Below, in pieces: positions 52,745 through 61,932 of a stretch of DNA of 64,000 nt (position 1 is the first letter of the stretch; each line of letters begins with the position of its first letter). The translations under genes were made by a program, and so were the position numbers. Source of the stretch: Saprospiraceae bacterium (GTDB taxonomy: Bacteria > Bacteroidota > Bacteroidia > Chitinophagales > Saprospiraceae); contig JADJXD010000001.1 of NCBI GenBank assembly GCA_016715985.1, positions 5,460,300-5,524,299 on the forward strand, in the 5' to 3' direction. The notes under the pieces are model-generated. The model did not search any database. It saw only the letters and a list, made by a program, of their open reading frames with translations, and was not told the origin of the DNA.

Positions 52745-53060
52745 CTCGATGGTCGCAGTGTGCAACGGCGATCCCATATGTTATGAATTTTAAATTCATC
52801 TTTTGTCCGATATTTAGGGAGTTGTTCCAAACCTTCAGTTTCTAAATATCCAAAGATAATAACCATCATCAAATAACTGGTAAATCAAATAAAAATTTTG
52901 AAAAGATTTCCAAATATCGGTAGCCCGTCTTAGAGCCGAACTACCGAAAAAGAGAGATTTCATGATATCGGTAGCCCGTCTCAGAGCCGAACTACCGAAA
53001 AAGAGAGATTTCAGTATATCGGTAGCCCGTCTTGGAGCCGAACTACCGAATTCGAGACTG
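52745..53060. repeat. Family-1 repeat copy 7 with a threefold 51-bp tandem array
   Basis: The leader (degenerate CGCAGTG-TGC-AACGGCG hairpin at 52754-52770, ATGAATTttaAATTCAT-like palindrome) is followed by three units of exactly 51 bp at 52916, 52967 and 53018. Each carries the TCGGTAG...CTACCGA hairpin (52917-52947, 52968-52998, 53019-53049), and the first two also share AAAAGAGAGATTTCA. Other copies have one hairpin only. Confidence 0.9.
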
Positions 53061-53146
53061 TAGCTTCGGGTCATATTTTAATACACACAACAAGTCCCAT
53101 ACATTTTGTAACTTTGCCTTTAATAATTAACAGTTAAATCCAAATT

Positions 53147-53552
53147 TTGAGACAGTTGTTCGCCATTATTGCAGGTCTTGTTGTAGCCGTATTGATCATA
53201 TTTATGGCGCTCATGATTCGTGAAGGACTGTATCCACAGCCAAGAGACCTTGATTATTCCAATAAAATTCAGGTGTCCGACTGGATGGATGCATTACCTA
53301 CCACAGTCTTCTGGATAGCAGCAATCAGTCATGGACTTGCTGCGTTCTGTGCTGGGATTTATCAGCAGTCTTACTTCCGGCAGCAATCGTATGGTCAATG
53401 GCATCATCAGTGCCTGCGTTATTTTTGTAATGGTTTTGATTTACCTTTTTACATACTATTTTCCTACCTGGTTTGTTTTGACAGACACCATTGCTACATC
53501 ACTACTTGGTTTTGCAGGTGTCGTCACCGGAAGTCAAAGGATTGTTTCGTGA
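53147..53552 (+). pseudogene. Integral membrane protein gene with a frameshift
   Basis: Two frames combine into one membrane protein of about 135 residues: FAIIAGLVVAVLIIFMALM, WMDALPTTVFWIAAISHGLAA in the first frame, then GFISSLTSGSNRMVNGII and TIATSLLGFAGVVTGSQR in the second. The pattern (short loop with YPQP after the first segment, then three more segments) is known from small conserved membrane proteins of unknown role in Bacteroidota. The shift falls at GGG in 53354-53356; one G fewer restores the frame. The start appears to be TTG, with no ATG in reach. Confidence 0.75.
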
Positions 53553-53555
53553 AGT

Positions 53556-54575
53556 TTATTCCACTGGTTGTTTAAAAAAAATACTTATCAGCAAATCTTT
53601 TAAAATTTTTGCTTCATCTGCATTTCTGGCATCCATGCCTTTGGATCGCATATCGGCTGTTTTCAAAGCTTTGAAAATTCTGTTCAGATCTTCATTCGTG
53701 TATTTAGATGCAGCCAGCTTATATTCTTTTACAAAATATGGGCTGGAAACACCTAATTTTTTTTGCAGTTCAAAATCATTTTCATTTCTGAAAGCCAATG
53801 TTATGAAGACTTTAAAAAAGTAGGAATGTAATCCGGAAAGAACCATTACGGTTGGGTTGTTTTTAGGATTATTGATAAAATTCCGAATGATTCTGGTGGA
53901 TTTGGCGAAATTTTTCTCTGAAAGTGCACTCTGCAAGTCAAAAATGCTGTAGTCTTTACTGATTCCAATTTCATCCTTAATACACTTGATATCAATCACA
54001 GATTTTTTATCTCTGCCCACACATATTTTATCTAATTCATTACTCAACCGATGAAGGTCTTTGCCTACGTACTCGGCCATCATATCCGCCGCTCCGGGAT
54101 CTATACTAAAACCTTTGGCCTTCAAATAACTTCCAATCCATGGCGCAACCTGATTATCATAAATTGGTTTTGATTCAAACAGTACACCATTTTTTTCAAT
54201 GGCTTTATAAAACTTCGTTCTTTTATCAGGCTTTTTATATTTGTAACAAATGACCAAAATACTCAGATCTGAAGGTTTTTCCAGGTAATTCTGCAGCTCG
54301 TTGATCGACGTCATATTTTGTCCTTCCTTGAGAATCACTACCCTGCGCTCCGCCATCATCGGGTATTGCCGGCACTCATCCACGATGGTTTTAAAGTCGG
54401 CATCTTTGCCATATACGACGATCTGATTAAAAGCCTTTTCCGATTCTGTCAGAACCGTAGCATCTATAAAATCGGCAAGTTTATCAATGTAATACGGTTC
54501 TTCACCAAACAAAAAATAGATGTTTTTATACTTCTTTTGCTGAAGGTCTTCTATAATTGAATCGTATGTTGACAC
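53556..54575 (-). CDS. holA: DNA polymerase III delta subunit
   Basis: A 339-residue clamp-loader subunit that opens the sliding clamp. The N-terminal start IYFLFGEEPYYIDKLADFI, the domain with QYPMMAERRVVILKEGQ and the C-terminal region with ANDFELQKKLGV-like and YKLAASKYTNEDLNRIFKAL are typical of HolA. The length is normal. Its stop is 4 bp beyond the convergent membrane-protein pseudogene. Confidence 0.92.
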   Translation of the reverse strand: MSTYDSIIEDLQQKKYKNIYFLFGEEPYYIDKLADFIDATVLTESEKAFNQIVVYGKDADFKTIVDECRQYPMMAERRVVILKEGQNMTSINELQNYLEKPSDLSILVICYKYKKPDKRTKFYKAIEKNGVLFESKPIYDNQVAPWIGSYLKAKGFSIDPGAADMMAEYVGKDLHRLSNELDKICVGRDKKSVIDIKCIKDEIGISKDYSIFDLQSALSEKNFAKSTRIIRNFINNPKNNPTVMVLSGLHSYFFKVFITLAFRNENDFELQKKLGVSSPYFVKEYKLAASKYTNEDLNRIFKALKTADMRSKGMDARNADEAKILKDLLISIFFKQPVE

Positions 54576-54678
54576 AAATGTTGGTATTTAATAATACGGA
54601 ATAATGACAAAAATAAAAATATTAGTTTTCAATCAATAAAAAAAGCTACAAAGTATTCAAAAAAGTCAAAATAGATTA

Positions 54679-54686
54679 TAAATTTG
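54679..54686 (+). promoter_or_regulatory. -7 box upstream of tRNA-Ala
   Basis: TAAATTTG matches TAnnTTTG, 17 bp before the tRNA. No good TTG was found 19 bp further up. Confidence 0.45.
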
Positions 54687-54703
54687 CACTCGCCACACTT
54701 AAA

Positions 54704-54777
54704 GGGGAATTAGCTCAGTTGGCTAGAGCGCTACGCTGGCAGCGTAGAGGTCACCGGTTCGAGCCCGGTATTCTCCA
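54704..54777 (+). tRNA. tRNA-Ala (GGC)
   Basis: A 74-nt cloverleaf. Acceptor GGGGAAT against ATTCTCC (one G-U), anticodon stem CTACG/CGTAG with loop CTGGCAG (anticodon GGC), and T arm ACCGG-TTCGAGC-CCGGT. CCA not encoded. Confidence 0.95.
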
Positions 54778-54827
54778 CAATACACCTATTGTATTGATTT
54801 TCAATTACATATGTGTTATTAAATATC

Positions 54828-56195
54828 TTAATTGGACTTGGATATAATCTCTTCACAATGTTTGAATACCGGATCCAACTGAACGAAAGTTTCTTTTCTT
54901 TTCTTTTCAAGCCAGGTCATAAAATATTCATTTTTCTTATTCTCCTTTGCAAAAGTTGTAATCTTGTCGTAATCTTCCTTCAGACTTGCTCTGTGCGGTT
55001 TATTGATGGACTGTAATTGAACGAGACGATATGCCTTTTCCCCACCCATAAGACTGATCTCCAATGGTTTGGAAATTTCTCCGGTTTTGAGTTCGAATAT
55101 CGCAAAATAAGTGTCCGGATCAAGATCATCCGCTGCAAAAAAAGTATTATTGGTATTTTGGTTTTTTACCCGACCATTATTGGAATAAGATGGTAAAGCT
55201 TTGGTGGAATACAACTTAACTGCTCTCTCAAAACTTAAAGAGTCTGCTACTATCAATGTTCTGACTGAATCCAGTTTACTCTTTGTCTTTGCGAGATCAT
55301 CCGCTGTAATCTCCGGTTTGATCAGGATATGTTTAGCTCTTACGCTGTTCCCACGTCTTTCGATCAATTGTATAATATGAAAACCATATTCAGTTTCAAT
55401 GACTTCAGAGATTTCATCTTTTGTCAGACTGAAAACAGTAGCTTCAAATTCAGGCACATAAGAACCTCTTTTAGCAAAACCCAAATCACCTCCTCTCAAA
55501 GCTGAGCCGGGGTCCTGGGAATGCTTGGAAGCTAAAGTTGAAAAATCGGCTTCTTTATTCATTATTTTAGAACGAAGGTCTGTAATCTTGTCCAAGGCTT
55601 TTTGTCGTTCCGTTGGGTTTACTTGCGGTTTCATCACAATTTCCGCAATTTCCATATCGGATTTAAAGTAAGGAAGACTGTCTTTTGGTATGCTGTTAAA
55701 AAATTTTTCAACTTCTCTTGGTGTGATTTCTACTTCTGAAATCAGCTTATATTGCATCTTTTCTGCCAGAAGTTTTTGCTTCTGATCATCCCTATATCTG
55801 TCTTTCATTTCTGAAACAGATGCGCCGTAATAATCCTTAAAAAATTCTTCGTCTCCATTCATCTGCCGCAACACTGACTCAAATCTGTAATCCAACTGAA
55901 GTTCAACTTCTTCAGCAGTCACATCCACACTATCTAATTTAGCCTGATAAACAATAATCTTCTGGGCAATCAGATTTTCAAGAATCATACACTTAATATC
56001 GTCTGACAAAGAAGGATCTTTTGTTTTTGCATATGAAAATTCATCCTCCACTTCAGATAATAAAATGAACTCACCTCCCACTTTGGCTACCACTTTATCA
56101 ATCAGATATGTTTGACCGAAACCGGTCAGAATACTGCTCACTAAAATCAAAACTATCAAAAATGGGTCCTTAATCATTTTGTTATTTATCATCAA
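54828..56195 (-). CDS. SurA-like parvulin peptidyl-prolyl isomerase
   Basis: A 455-residue periplasmic chaperone. Signal peptide at the N-terminus (ILTGFGQ). SurA-type N-terminal helices follow (DKVVAKVGGEFILLSEVEDE, LIAQKIIVYQAKLD). Two rotamase domains lie at about 175-275 (FSTLASKHSQDPGSALRGGDLG) and 280-385 (VRAKHILIKPEIT). It should help outer-membrane proteins to fold. The start overlaps the previous gene by 4 bp, so the three isomerase-type genes form an operon. Confidence 0.92.
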   Translation of the reverse strand: MMINNKMIKDPFLIVLILVSSILTGFGQTYLIDKVVAKVGGEFILLSEVEDEFSYAKTKDPSLSDDIKCMILENLIAQKIIVYQAKLDSVDVTAEEVELQLDYRFESVLRQMNGDEEFFKDYYGASVSEMKDRYRDDQKQKLLAEKMQYKLISEVEITPREVEKFFNSIPKDSLPYFKSDMEIAEIVMKPQVNPTERQKALDKITDLRSKIMNKEADFSTLASKHSQDPGSALRGGDLGFAKRGSYVPEFEATVFSLTKDEISEVIETEYGFHIIQLIERRGNSVRAKHILIKPEITADDLAKTKSKLDSVRTLIVADSLSFERAVKLYSTKALPSYSNNGRVKNQNTNNTFFAADDLDPDTYFAIFELKTGEISKPLEISLMGGEKAYRLVQLQSINKPHRASLKEDYDKITTFAKENKKNEYFMTWLEKKRKETFVQLDPVFKHCEEIISKSN

Positions 56196-57034
56196 TTGTA
56201 AATTTTTATTTTGTTTTCTGAAACAGCCTTTTCATATAAATTTTTCCGAATATTTTTCAGGAGCTCGGTCTTTCGATTATTCAGAATAACTTTTAATATT
56301 CTATCTTCTATATACTCTAACGGCGGAACCTGGTTTTCGTCAACCTGATTCAGTATTTTAACATAATATTCAGCTCCTTTGTTGGTGAAATTCAAAACAT
56401 CATTCTTTGAAAACTCCGTCTTTGCTTTGGCATCCGGCGGTAAAAGACTCAATATCTCCTCTCTGGTGTACCATTTGTTCAGATCAATATGATATGTTTT
56501 TGCTTTTTCTTTAATGGTATAGATAGCTTCAGAAATATCAGCATTTTTGAGCAATCTGGAAAAACTTTTTAATCCATTATAATTATCAGGAAAAACCGCA
56601 ATAACACACTGATATATCCTGTGAGATAAAAGAAACTGGGATTTGTTATTTTCATAAAATTCAAATTTTTGGTTCTCAGTAACCATCGTATCTAACTTTT
56701 CCTCAATGAGTTTCTTCTCATAATTATACACCAACAAGGAAGCCCTGTAATCGGCCATAAGTTTATTGATATCAATATCAGAAGCAACATTTTTTTCTGC
56801 TTCCATAATCATCAGATTTTCCCGAATCCAGTTTTCCGTAAATCCGGATATGATGTTAACACTGTCAGATGCCGAAACACCCTGATGTACTAAATCTTCC
56901 AACTGAGATTTAAAAAGCATTTTGTCCCCTACTTTAACGATTACTTCATCCTGAGGTGCCTGATCAAATCTGAATGCATCTTTACAGGAAGTAAAGCCGG
57001 TGATTAATAAAATATATAAAATTTGTTGTTTCAA
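56192..57034 (-). CDS. SurA-type lipoprotein without a clear isomerase domain
   Basis: A 280-residue lipoprotein (ITGFTSC, Cys about residue 17). VIVKVGDKMLFKSQLEDLV and FTENWIRENLMIMEAEKNV are SurA/PpiC-type N-terminal helices. The rest is helical, and no rotamase signature such as the GGDLG region is seen. It is likely a chaperone-only relative working with its two neighbours, to which it is coupled (4-bp overlap below, 10 bp above). Confidence 0.8.
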   Translation of the reverse strand: MKQQILYILLITGFTSCKDAFRFDQAPQDEVIVKVGDKMLFKSQLEDLVHQGVSASDSVNIISGFTENWIRENLMIMEAEKNVASDIDINKLMADYRASLLVYNYEKKLIEEKLDTMVTENQKFEFYENNKSQFLLSHRIYQCVIAVFPDNYNGLKSFSRLLKNADISEAIYTIKEKAKTYHIDLNKWYTREEILSLLPPDAKAKTEFSKNDVLNFTNKGAEYYVKILNQVDENQVPPLEYIEDRILKVILNNRKTELLKNIRKNLYEKAVSENKIKIYN

Positions 57035-57044
57035 TGTGGTAAAA

Positions 57045-58982
57045 TTAGCTCTTTTTAAGTTGGGTGAATACTTCTTTTTTTATTTGAACAGGAAACTCTT
57101 TACGCAATTGGTCAATCCACTGTCTTTCTAAAAAATCCTGATAATCAGCCACAACATATCCCCTTGCTTCACTTAAGGTTTTATTTTTAGCCGGAGTAAT
57201 TTTTATTACTTTGGCAAAATTCGTATTCTTTTCATTATAAGAAATGGCAGAAACTGTATTCTGTTTTACTTCTACCCCCATCAGTTCTTTTGCTTTCTTT
57301 TCATATTCAGCTGTTGCATATTCTACAATGGTTCCTTTATTATTAAACTTCTTCAGAACTGCATCACTTGAATTTTTTTCTGCAAATTTCACGATTTTAG
57401 CAATCAGTTTTTTATCAGAACTAAGTACATTGAACCGGTCAACCGTTACTTTTTCATCCCACCTGTATTTTGAGCTGTTGGATTCAAAATATTGCGCCAA
57501 ACCTATTGTATCCTGATTGGCTTTATCCCAAACAGAAATTTTGGTGGCTTCAAACAATAGTATCCCTTCTTCATATTCTCTCATCAAAGACTTGAAGTCA
57601 GGGTATTTAGTATCCAGATTTTGTTCTTCGTACTCCAATGCCAATTCATTTGTATAATCCAGATACAGTTCATCTACAATTTCAGAGATTGGTTTGGACT
57701 TGTCATATTTTAATCTGGTACGGGTATTTTTTTTGCAGTAATCGGCAAAGTCATTTAAAGTATATGACTTTTTATTTCCAAAGTCAAACAATACGTCATT
57801 TGGATTTTGAATTTCCTGGTTCCATCGATATGAATAGAACTCTTCATTCAAACCTGCTGCAAAAGCTTTCAGTTTTTCAGGATAGGCCACAAAACCACCT
57901 GATTTTTTGATATCAGAAATCAATTTGATTTTTGCTACATCAAATCGTTGGTCCTTATTAATCTGGGCTTTCATTTTTTTAACAAAAACATCATAACTAT
58001 CAACAGTAGGTTTAGATATTCTTCGGATGATGTGCCATCCAGATCTGGTCAGTACCGGTTCCGAAATATCTCCGTCTGTTTTTAAATTGAACGCTGCATC
58101 TTCAAAATTCTTATCATAGGTATTTATTCCAAAAGGAGGCAACATACCTTTATTTCTGGACGAATTTTTATCTGTCGAATATCTGCTTACCAGATCTTCA
58201 AAATTAGCACCTGATTTGATCAGTTTGTATAAACTGTCAGCAATTGATTTCTGATCTGCTTTCAGAAGCAAATGGGCTACTTCAATTTGTCCTCTGGCGG
58301 GTCTTTTGTTGGTTACTTTAATCAGATGAAGTCCTATTTTACTTTCAACTATATCCGAAATACTACCTACAGGTGTGTGATACAAGGCAGACTCAAGGTT
58401 GTAAAATCCGGTGGGCATTTTTGCAGTAAAGTATCCCATGTATCCTCCGGAAGGAGCTGAATTTTTATCTTCTGAAAATTCAGTAGCCACTTTGGCAAAG
58501 TCCTGACCCTTTTGTAATTTGGTTTGAATGTCTTTTAATTTCATTCTTGCTTCTTCTTTTGTTTGCAAAGAAGCATTTTCAGCAACCGGTATAAAAATAT
58601 GACTGAATTCAATATCCGTTTTCATTCTTTCATACAACTCTTTGAGCAATTCATCCGTCACTTCTTTGTCTATCAGGTAAGACGCTGCAAGTTGTTTTCT
58701 ATATCCTGCCAATTCTGTTTTCAATTCAGAAATAGTGTCCAGTTTCATTGCACGGGCCTTTTCTACTTTTAACTTGAATTTTGTATATAATTCAAGATAT
58801 TCATTCAGGTTTTTTTCAGAATAATCAGCAGAGGCTCCATTGTTTTTTTCATATATATATCTAAACTCACTGACAGAAACAGGTGAACTACCTACATTCA
58901 GAAGAACGTCATTTGGTTTTTGAGAAATTAAAACTAAAGGAAAAACAAGACAGATAAAAGGCATCAAAAATCTTAAATACAT
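57045..58982 (-). CDS. PpiD/SurA-like isomerase with two parvulin domains
   Basis: A 645-residue exported protein with a signal peptide (ending LISQ). The N-terminal helices hold VSVSEFRYIYEKNNG and LNEYLELYTKFKLKVEKA. Two parvulin domains follow at about 125-225 (IEFSHIFIPV, SGGYMGYFTAKM) and 230-330 (EVAHLLLKADQ, GMLPPFGINTY). A long helical C-terminal region resembles that of large Bacteroidota isomerases. It heads the three-gene operon and should handle outer-membrane or secreted clients. Confidence 0.9.
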   Translation of the reverse strand: MYLRFLMPFICLVFPLVLISQKPNDVLLNVGSSPVSVSEFRYIYEKNNGASADYSEKNLNEYLELYTKFKLKVEKARAMKLDTISELKTELAGYRKQLAASYLIDKEVTDELLKELYERMKTDIEFSHIFIPVAENASLQTKEEARMKLKDIQTKLQKGQDFAKVATEFSEDKNSAPSGGYMGYFTAKMPTGFYNLESALYHTPVGSISDIVESKIGLHLIKVTNKRPARGQIEVAHLLLKADQKSIADSLYKLIKSGANFEDLVSRYSTDKNSSRNKGMLPPFGINTYDKNFEDAAFNLKTDGDISEPVLTRSGWHIIRRISKPTVDSYDVFVKKMKAQINKDQRFDVAKIKLISDIKKSGGFVAYPEKLKAFAAGLNEEFYSYRWNQEIQNPNDVLFDFGNKKSYTLNDFADYCKKNTRTRLKYDKSKPISEIVDELYLDYTNELALEYEEQNLDTKYPDFKSLMREYEEGILLFEATKISVWDKANQDTIGLAQYFESNSSKYRWDEKVTVDRFNVLSSDKKLIAKIVKFAEKNSSDAVLKKFNNKGTIVEYATAEYEKKAKELMGVEVKQNTVSAISYNEKNTNFAKVIKITPAKNKTLSEARGYVVADYQDFLERQWIDQLRKEFPVQIKKEVFTQLKKS

Positions 58983-59163
58983 ATTAATATTTTTAATATT
59001 TTAAAATAAGTTGCAAAAGTAAGCATTTTAGAAATAATATCCAAAATTCCAGCTATAAACGCATTTGGTAAAAGTTTAATTGTTAAAAGTATTTTAAGAC
59101 CCAGAAAATCTACTTTTTATAACCATAATGAATTAAGATTGTTATTCACAAAAAGCCCATCAA

Positions 59164-60981
59164 ATGTATCATTCATTAAAAGCAGCAGTAACTGATTTAG
59201 ATAACCACAAAATGTTGCTCCGGATTAAAGACGAAGTGAATCCTGATCTGGAAATGGCTGAAATTCATCGTCAGGTTTATGATAAAAAAGGCCCTGCCAT
59301 CTTCTTTGAAAAGATCAAAGGAAGTCCGTTCACAGCAGTGTCTAACTTATATGGAACCATCGAAAGGACTGATTTTTTATTCAGACATTCCATGGAAAAT
59401 GTAAAGAAAGTCATAGAGCTGAAGGCTGATCCGACCAATTTACTCAAAAAGCCATTCAGGTACCTGAATGCCCCATTTACAGCGTTGACAGCCTTGCCGA
59501 TGAAATCTCTTTTCAAACCATCGATTGCAGAACATCAAACTACCATAGACCAGTTGCCATTAGTCAAGTCATGGCCCATGGACGGAGGTGGATTTGTTAC
59601 CTTACCGCAAGTTTTCACCCTGCCTCCTGACAGTCGAAATATGATGCAATCCAATCTGGGAATGTACAGAATTCAGCTTTCCGGTAATAAATATGAAATT
59701 AATGAAGAGATAGGAATGCACTTTCAATTGCATCGGGGAATCGGTATTCACCACCAGCAATATAATCAAACAGATAAAGAGTTTAAAGTTTCGATTTTTG
59801 TAGGTGGTCCGCCTTCACATGCATTTGCTGCGATCATGCCGATGCCGGAAGGAATCACAGAACTGACTTTTGCGGGAATGCTGGCAAACAGGAGATTTCG
59901 ATATTATTTTGATGACATGGGGCACGTGTTGTCTTCTGATGCAGATTTTGTCATCACAGGTACGATAGAAAAAAACAGAAAATTGCCGGAAGGTCCGTTT
60001 GGAGATCATCTGGGTTATTACAGCCTTACTCATGACTTTCCCGTTGTAAAAGTGGATCGTGTTTATCATAAAAAAGACGCAATCTGGCATTTTACAGTAG
60101 TGGGCAGACCACCACAGGAAGACAGTAGTTTTGGCTATATTATTCACAAATTAGTGAAGGAGATGACACCTGTGGAGTTTCCGGGATTGGTAAGCATTCA
60201 TGCTGTTGATGCTGCAGGTGTCCATCCATTATTATTAGCCGTGGCAAAGGACAGATATATGCCCTTCAGAGATATCAAACCGGAAGAAATAATAACCATA
60301 GGAAACCGCATACTTGGATCGGGTCAGACATCATTGGCAAAATTTCTTTTTATTGCTGCAGATGATGATGGCACCACACCTGATACGCATGATATTGAAG
60401 CATTTTTCAGACATTTTCTGGAGCGTGTTGATTGGCGGAGAGACCTGCACTTTCAGACAAAAACAACTATTGATACGCTGGATTACTCCGGAGAAGGATG
60501 GAATGGCGGTTCTAAATTAATGATTGCTTGCAGAGGACCAAAACTCAGGACCTTGGGTATTGAAATTCCTTCCAATGTGAATATCCCATCAATAGTGAAA
60601 AATTGTAAAATTGCATTACCGGGTATTCTGGCGATGGAAATAGGCAGCTTTAACCACTATCAGCAAGGGGCGTCAGAAATTGACGAGCTTGCTGATGCCT
60701 TAAAAAATGTTGATCTGAAAGAATTTCCATTGATTGTAGTTTGTGATGATGCAAGCTTCATGTCTGAAAATCTGAACAACTTTGTTTGGGTCACCTTCAC
60801 ACGGGCAAATCCTTCGCATGATGTTTATGGAGTCAACAGTTCGACAGTACATAAGCATTGGGGTTGTAGTGGTTCGCTTATTATTGATGCAAGGAAAAAA
60901 CCGCATCATGCACCGGAGCTTGTGACAGATCCCATAGTTTCTGAGAAAGTAGAAACATTGTTGAAAAAGTATAAGTTTTGA
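59164..60981 (+). CDS. UbiD-family decarboxylase, probably for menaquinone synthesis
   Basis: A 605-residue UbiD-type prFMN-dependent decarboxylase, complete. Family regions are PAIFFEKIKGSPF, HRGIGIHHQQYNQ (the cofactor-binding Arg/His area), VSIFVGGPPSHAFAAIMPMPEG, EGPFGDHLGYYS and VNSSTVHKHWGC. A UbiD-like protein (MqnL) carries out the decarboxylation of the futalosine menaquinone route. The damaged mqnE gene 2 kb away supports that role, but UbiD enzymes have many substrates. Transcribed divergently from the isomerase operon. Confidence 0.9.
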   Translation: MYHSLKAAVTDLDNHKMLLRIKDEVNPDLEMAEIHRQVYDKKGPAIFFEKIKGSPFTAVSNLYGTIERTDFLFRHSMENVKKVIELKADPTNLLKKPFRYLNAPFTALTALPMKSLFKPSIAEHQTTIDQLPLVKSWPMDGGGFVTLPQVFTLPPDSRNMMQSNLGMYRIQLSGNKYEINEEIGMHFQLHRGIGIHHQQYNQTDKEFKVSIFVGGPPSHAFAAIMPMPEGITELTFAGMLANRRFRYYFDDMGHVLSSDADFVITGTIEKNRKLPEGPFGDHLGYYSLTHDFPVVKVDRVYHKKDAIWHFTVVGRPPQEDSSFGYIIHKLVKEMTPVEFPGLVSIHAVDAAGVHPLLLAVAKDRYMPFRDIKPEEIITIGNRILGSGQTSLAKFLFIAADDDGTTPDTHDIEAFFRHFLERVDWRRDLHFQTKTTIDTLDYSGEGWNGGSKLMIACRGPKLRTLGIEIPSNVNIPSIVKNCKIALPGILAMEIGSFNHYQQGASEIDELADALKNVDLKEFPLIVVCDDASFMSENLNNFVWVTFTRANPSHDVYGVNSSTVHKHWGCSGSLIIDARKKPHHAPELVTDPIVSEKVETLLKKYKF

Positions 60982-61042
60982 ATCGTTTGAGAATAAGTAG
61001 GATATTTAAAATAAAAATAAGTAACTCCTTTTTATTTCTTCT

Positions 61043-61570
61043 TCAGAAAGCTAATTTTCGAAAGAACTTGCCGGTCCCGGATTTACGGGGTACGATTACA
61101 TATCTAAGACTCAGTCCCGATGAAGTTTGAAATCGCTGTGGACTATCTGAGTTTTTATGTAACAGAATCAATGGAATATAATCTGTTGAAATACTCAGAT
61201 TCCCTAAAGTAATTTCAGCCCCAAAATTTAAAGCAACTCCACTGCTGCTGGTAGTTTCTAATTGTTCGTCAAGGAGATTTTCTATGGATCGGGTATATAC
61301 ACCGGCTCCCATAAAAAAATTGATACGTTTGGTCAGAAGCGGATAATGTTGGTTGACCATCAGAATATGAGCAGATTTTCCTGTAAATGTTCCCGGTTGA
61401 ATTAACAGTTGTAGTGTATTTTTATTTGCAATACGCTGACTGAATGTATATCCGATATCATCCCCAATACGAATTCCCCCCAAGGTATTATACTTCTGTC
61501 CATTCATATTCTGAAGTAAAACGAAGCAAAAAACTGTAATGATGAAACGAAAAATGATTGTTTGTCTCAA
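61043..61570 (-). CDS. Hypothetical outer-membrane beta-barrel protein
   Basis: A 175-residue protein with a signal peptide (1-24, ending MNGQ). The mature part consists of alternating amphipathic strands (KNTLQLLIQPGTF, INFFMGAGVYTRS, VALNFGAEITLGNLSISTDYIPLIL) as in small porin-like barrels. There is no further domain and no known function. Convergent with the UbiD gene. Confidence 0.78.
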   Translation of the reverse strand: MRQTIIFRFIITVFCFVLLQNMNGQKYNTLGGIRIGDDIGYTFSQRIANKNTLQLLIQPGTFTGKSAHILMVNQHYPLLTKRINFFMGAGVYTRSIENLLDEQLETTSSSGVALNFGAEITLGNLSISTDYIPLILLHKNSDSPQRFQTSSGLSLRYVIVPRKSGTGKFFRKLAF

Positions 61571-61932
61571 GTTATTGGATTTTGTCTATTATTAATACCA
61601 GCTATATACGTAAAAAGGCAATATTAAATTGTCCTGGGTGATAAAGGTCGAAGTGATATAAATATTCAGGCTGTTCTGTTTTAAAGAAGTTTTTGTCCCG
61701 CCTGCCCGCTTCGAAGCAGGCGGGATTTTTGCAACTTTCAGGCAATCCCTACCAACACTCAGACGTAGTTGCAAACTACGCCTAGCGGGGACATAATGAA
61801 AAGCCAAATGACTTTATGGGGGTCATGTGGCTTTGGTGGTCAAAGAATTATAAATTCTTGATGTAGAGTATCGCAGTTGCAAACTGCGACAATCGGATTC
61901 AAAACCACACCCCCCAAGGGGAGTAAATTTTA
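61571..61932. other. Intergenic stretch rich in repeats
   Basis: Contains the REP-like CGCCTGCCCGCTTCGAAGCAGG block (61694-61733, also at 29198), the hairpin CGTAGTT-GCA-AACTACG (61764-61780) and the hairpin CGCAGTT-GCA-AACTGCG (61872-61888). No gene; a 71-codon frame across it reads only repeats. Confidence 0.75.

Noticed and set aside
52835..53074. 79-codon minus-strand frame with a 17-residue repeat
   Set aside because: It is produced by the 51-bp tandem hairpin array; the same DNA elsewhere is non-coding, and there is no protein-like sequence outside the repeat.
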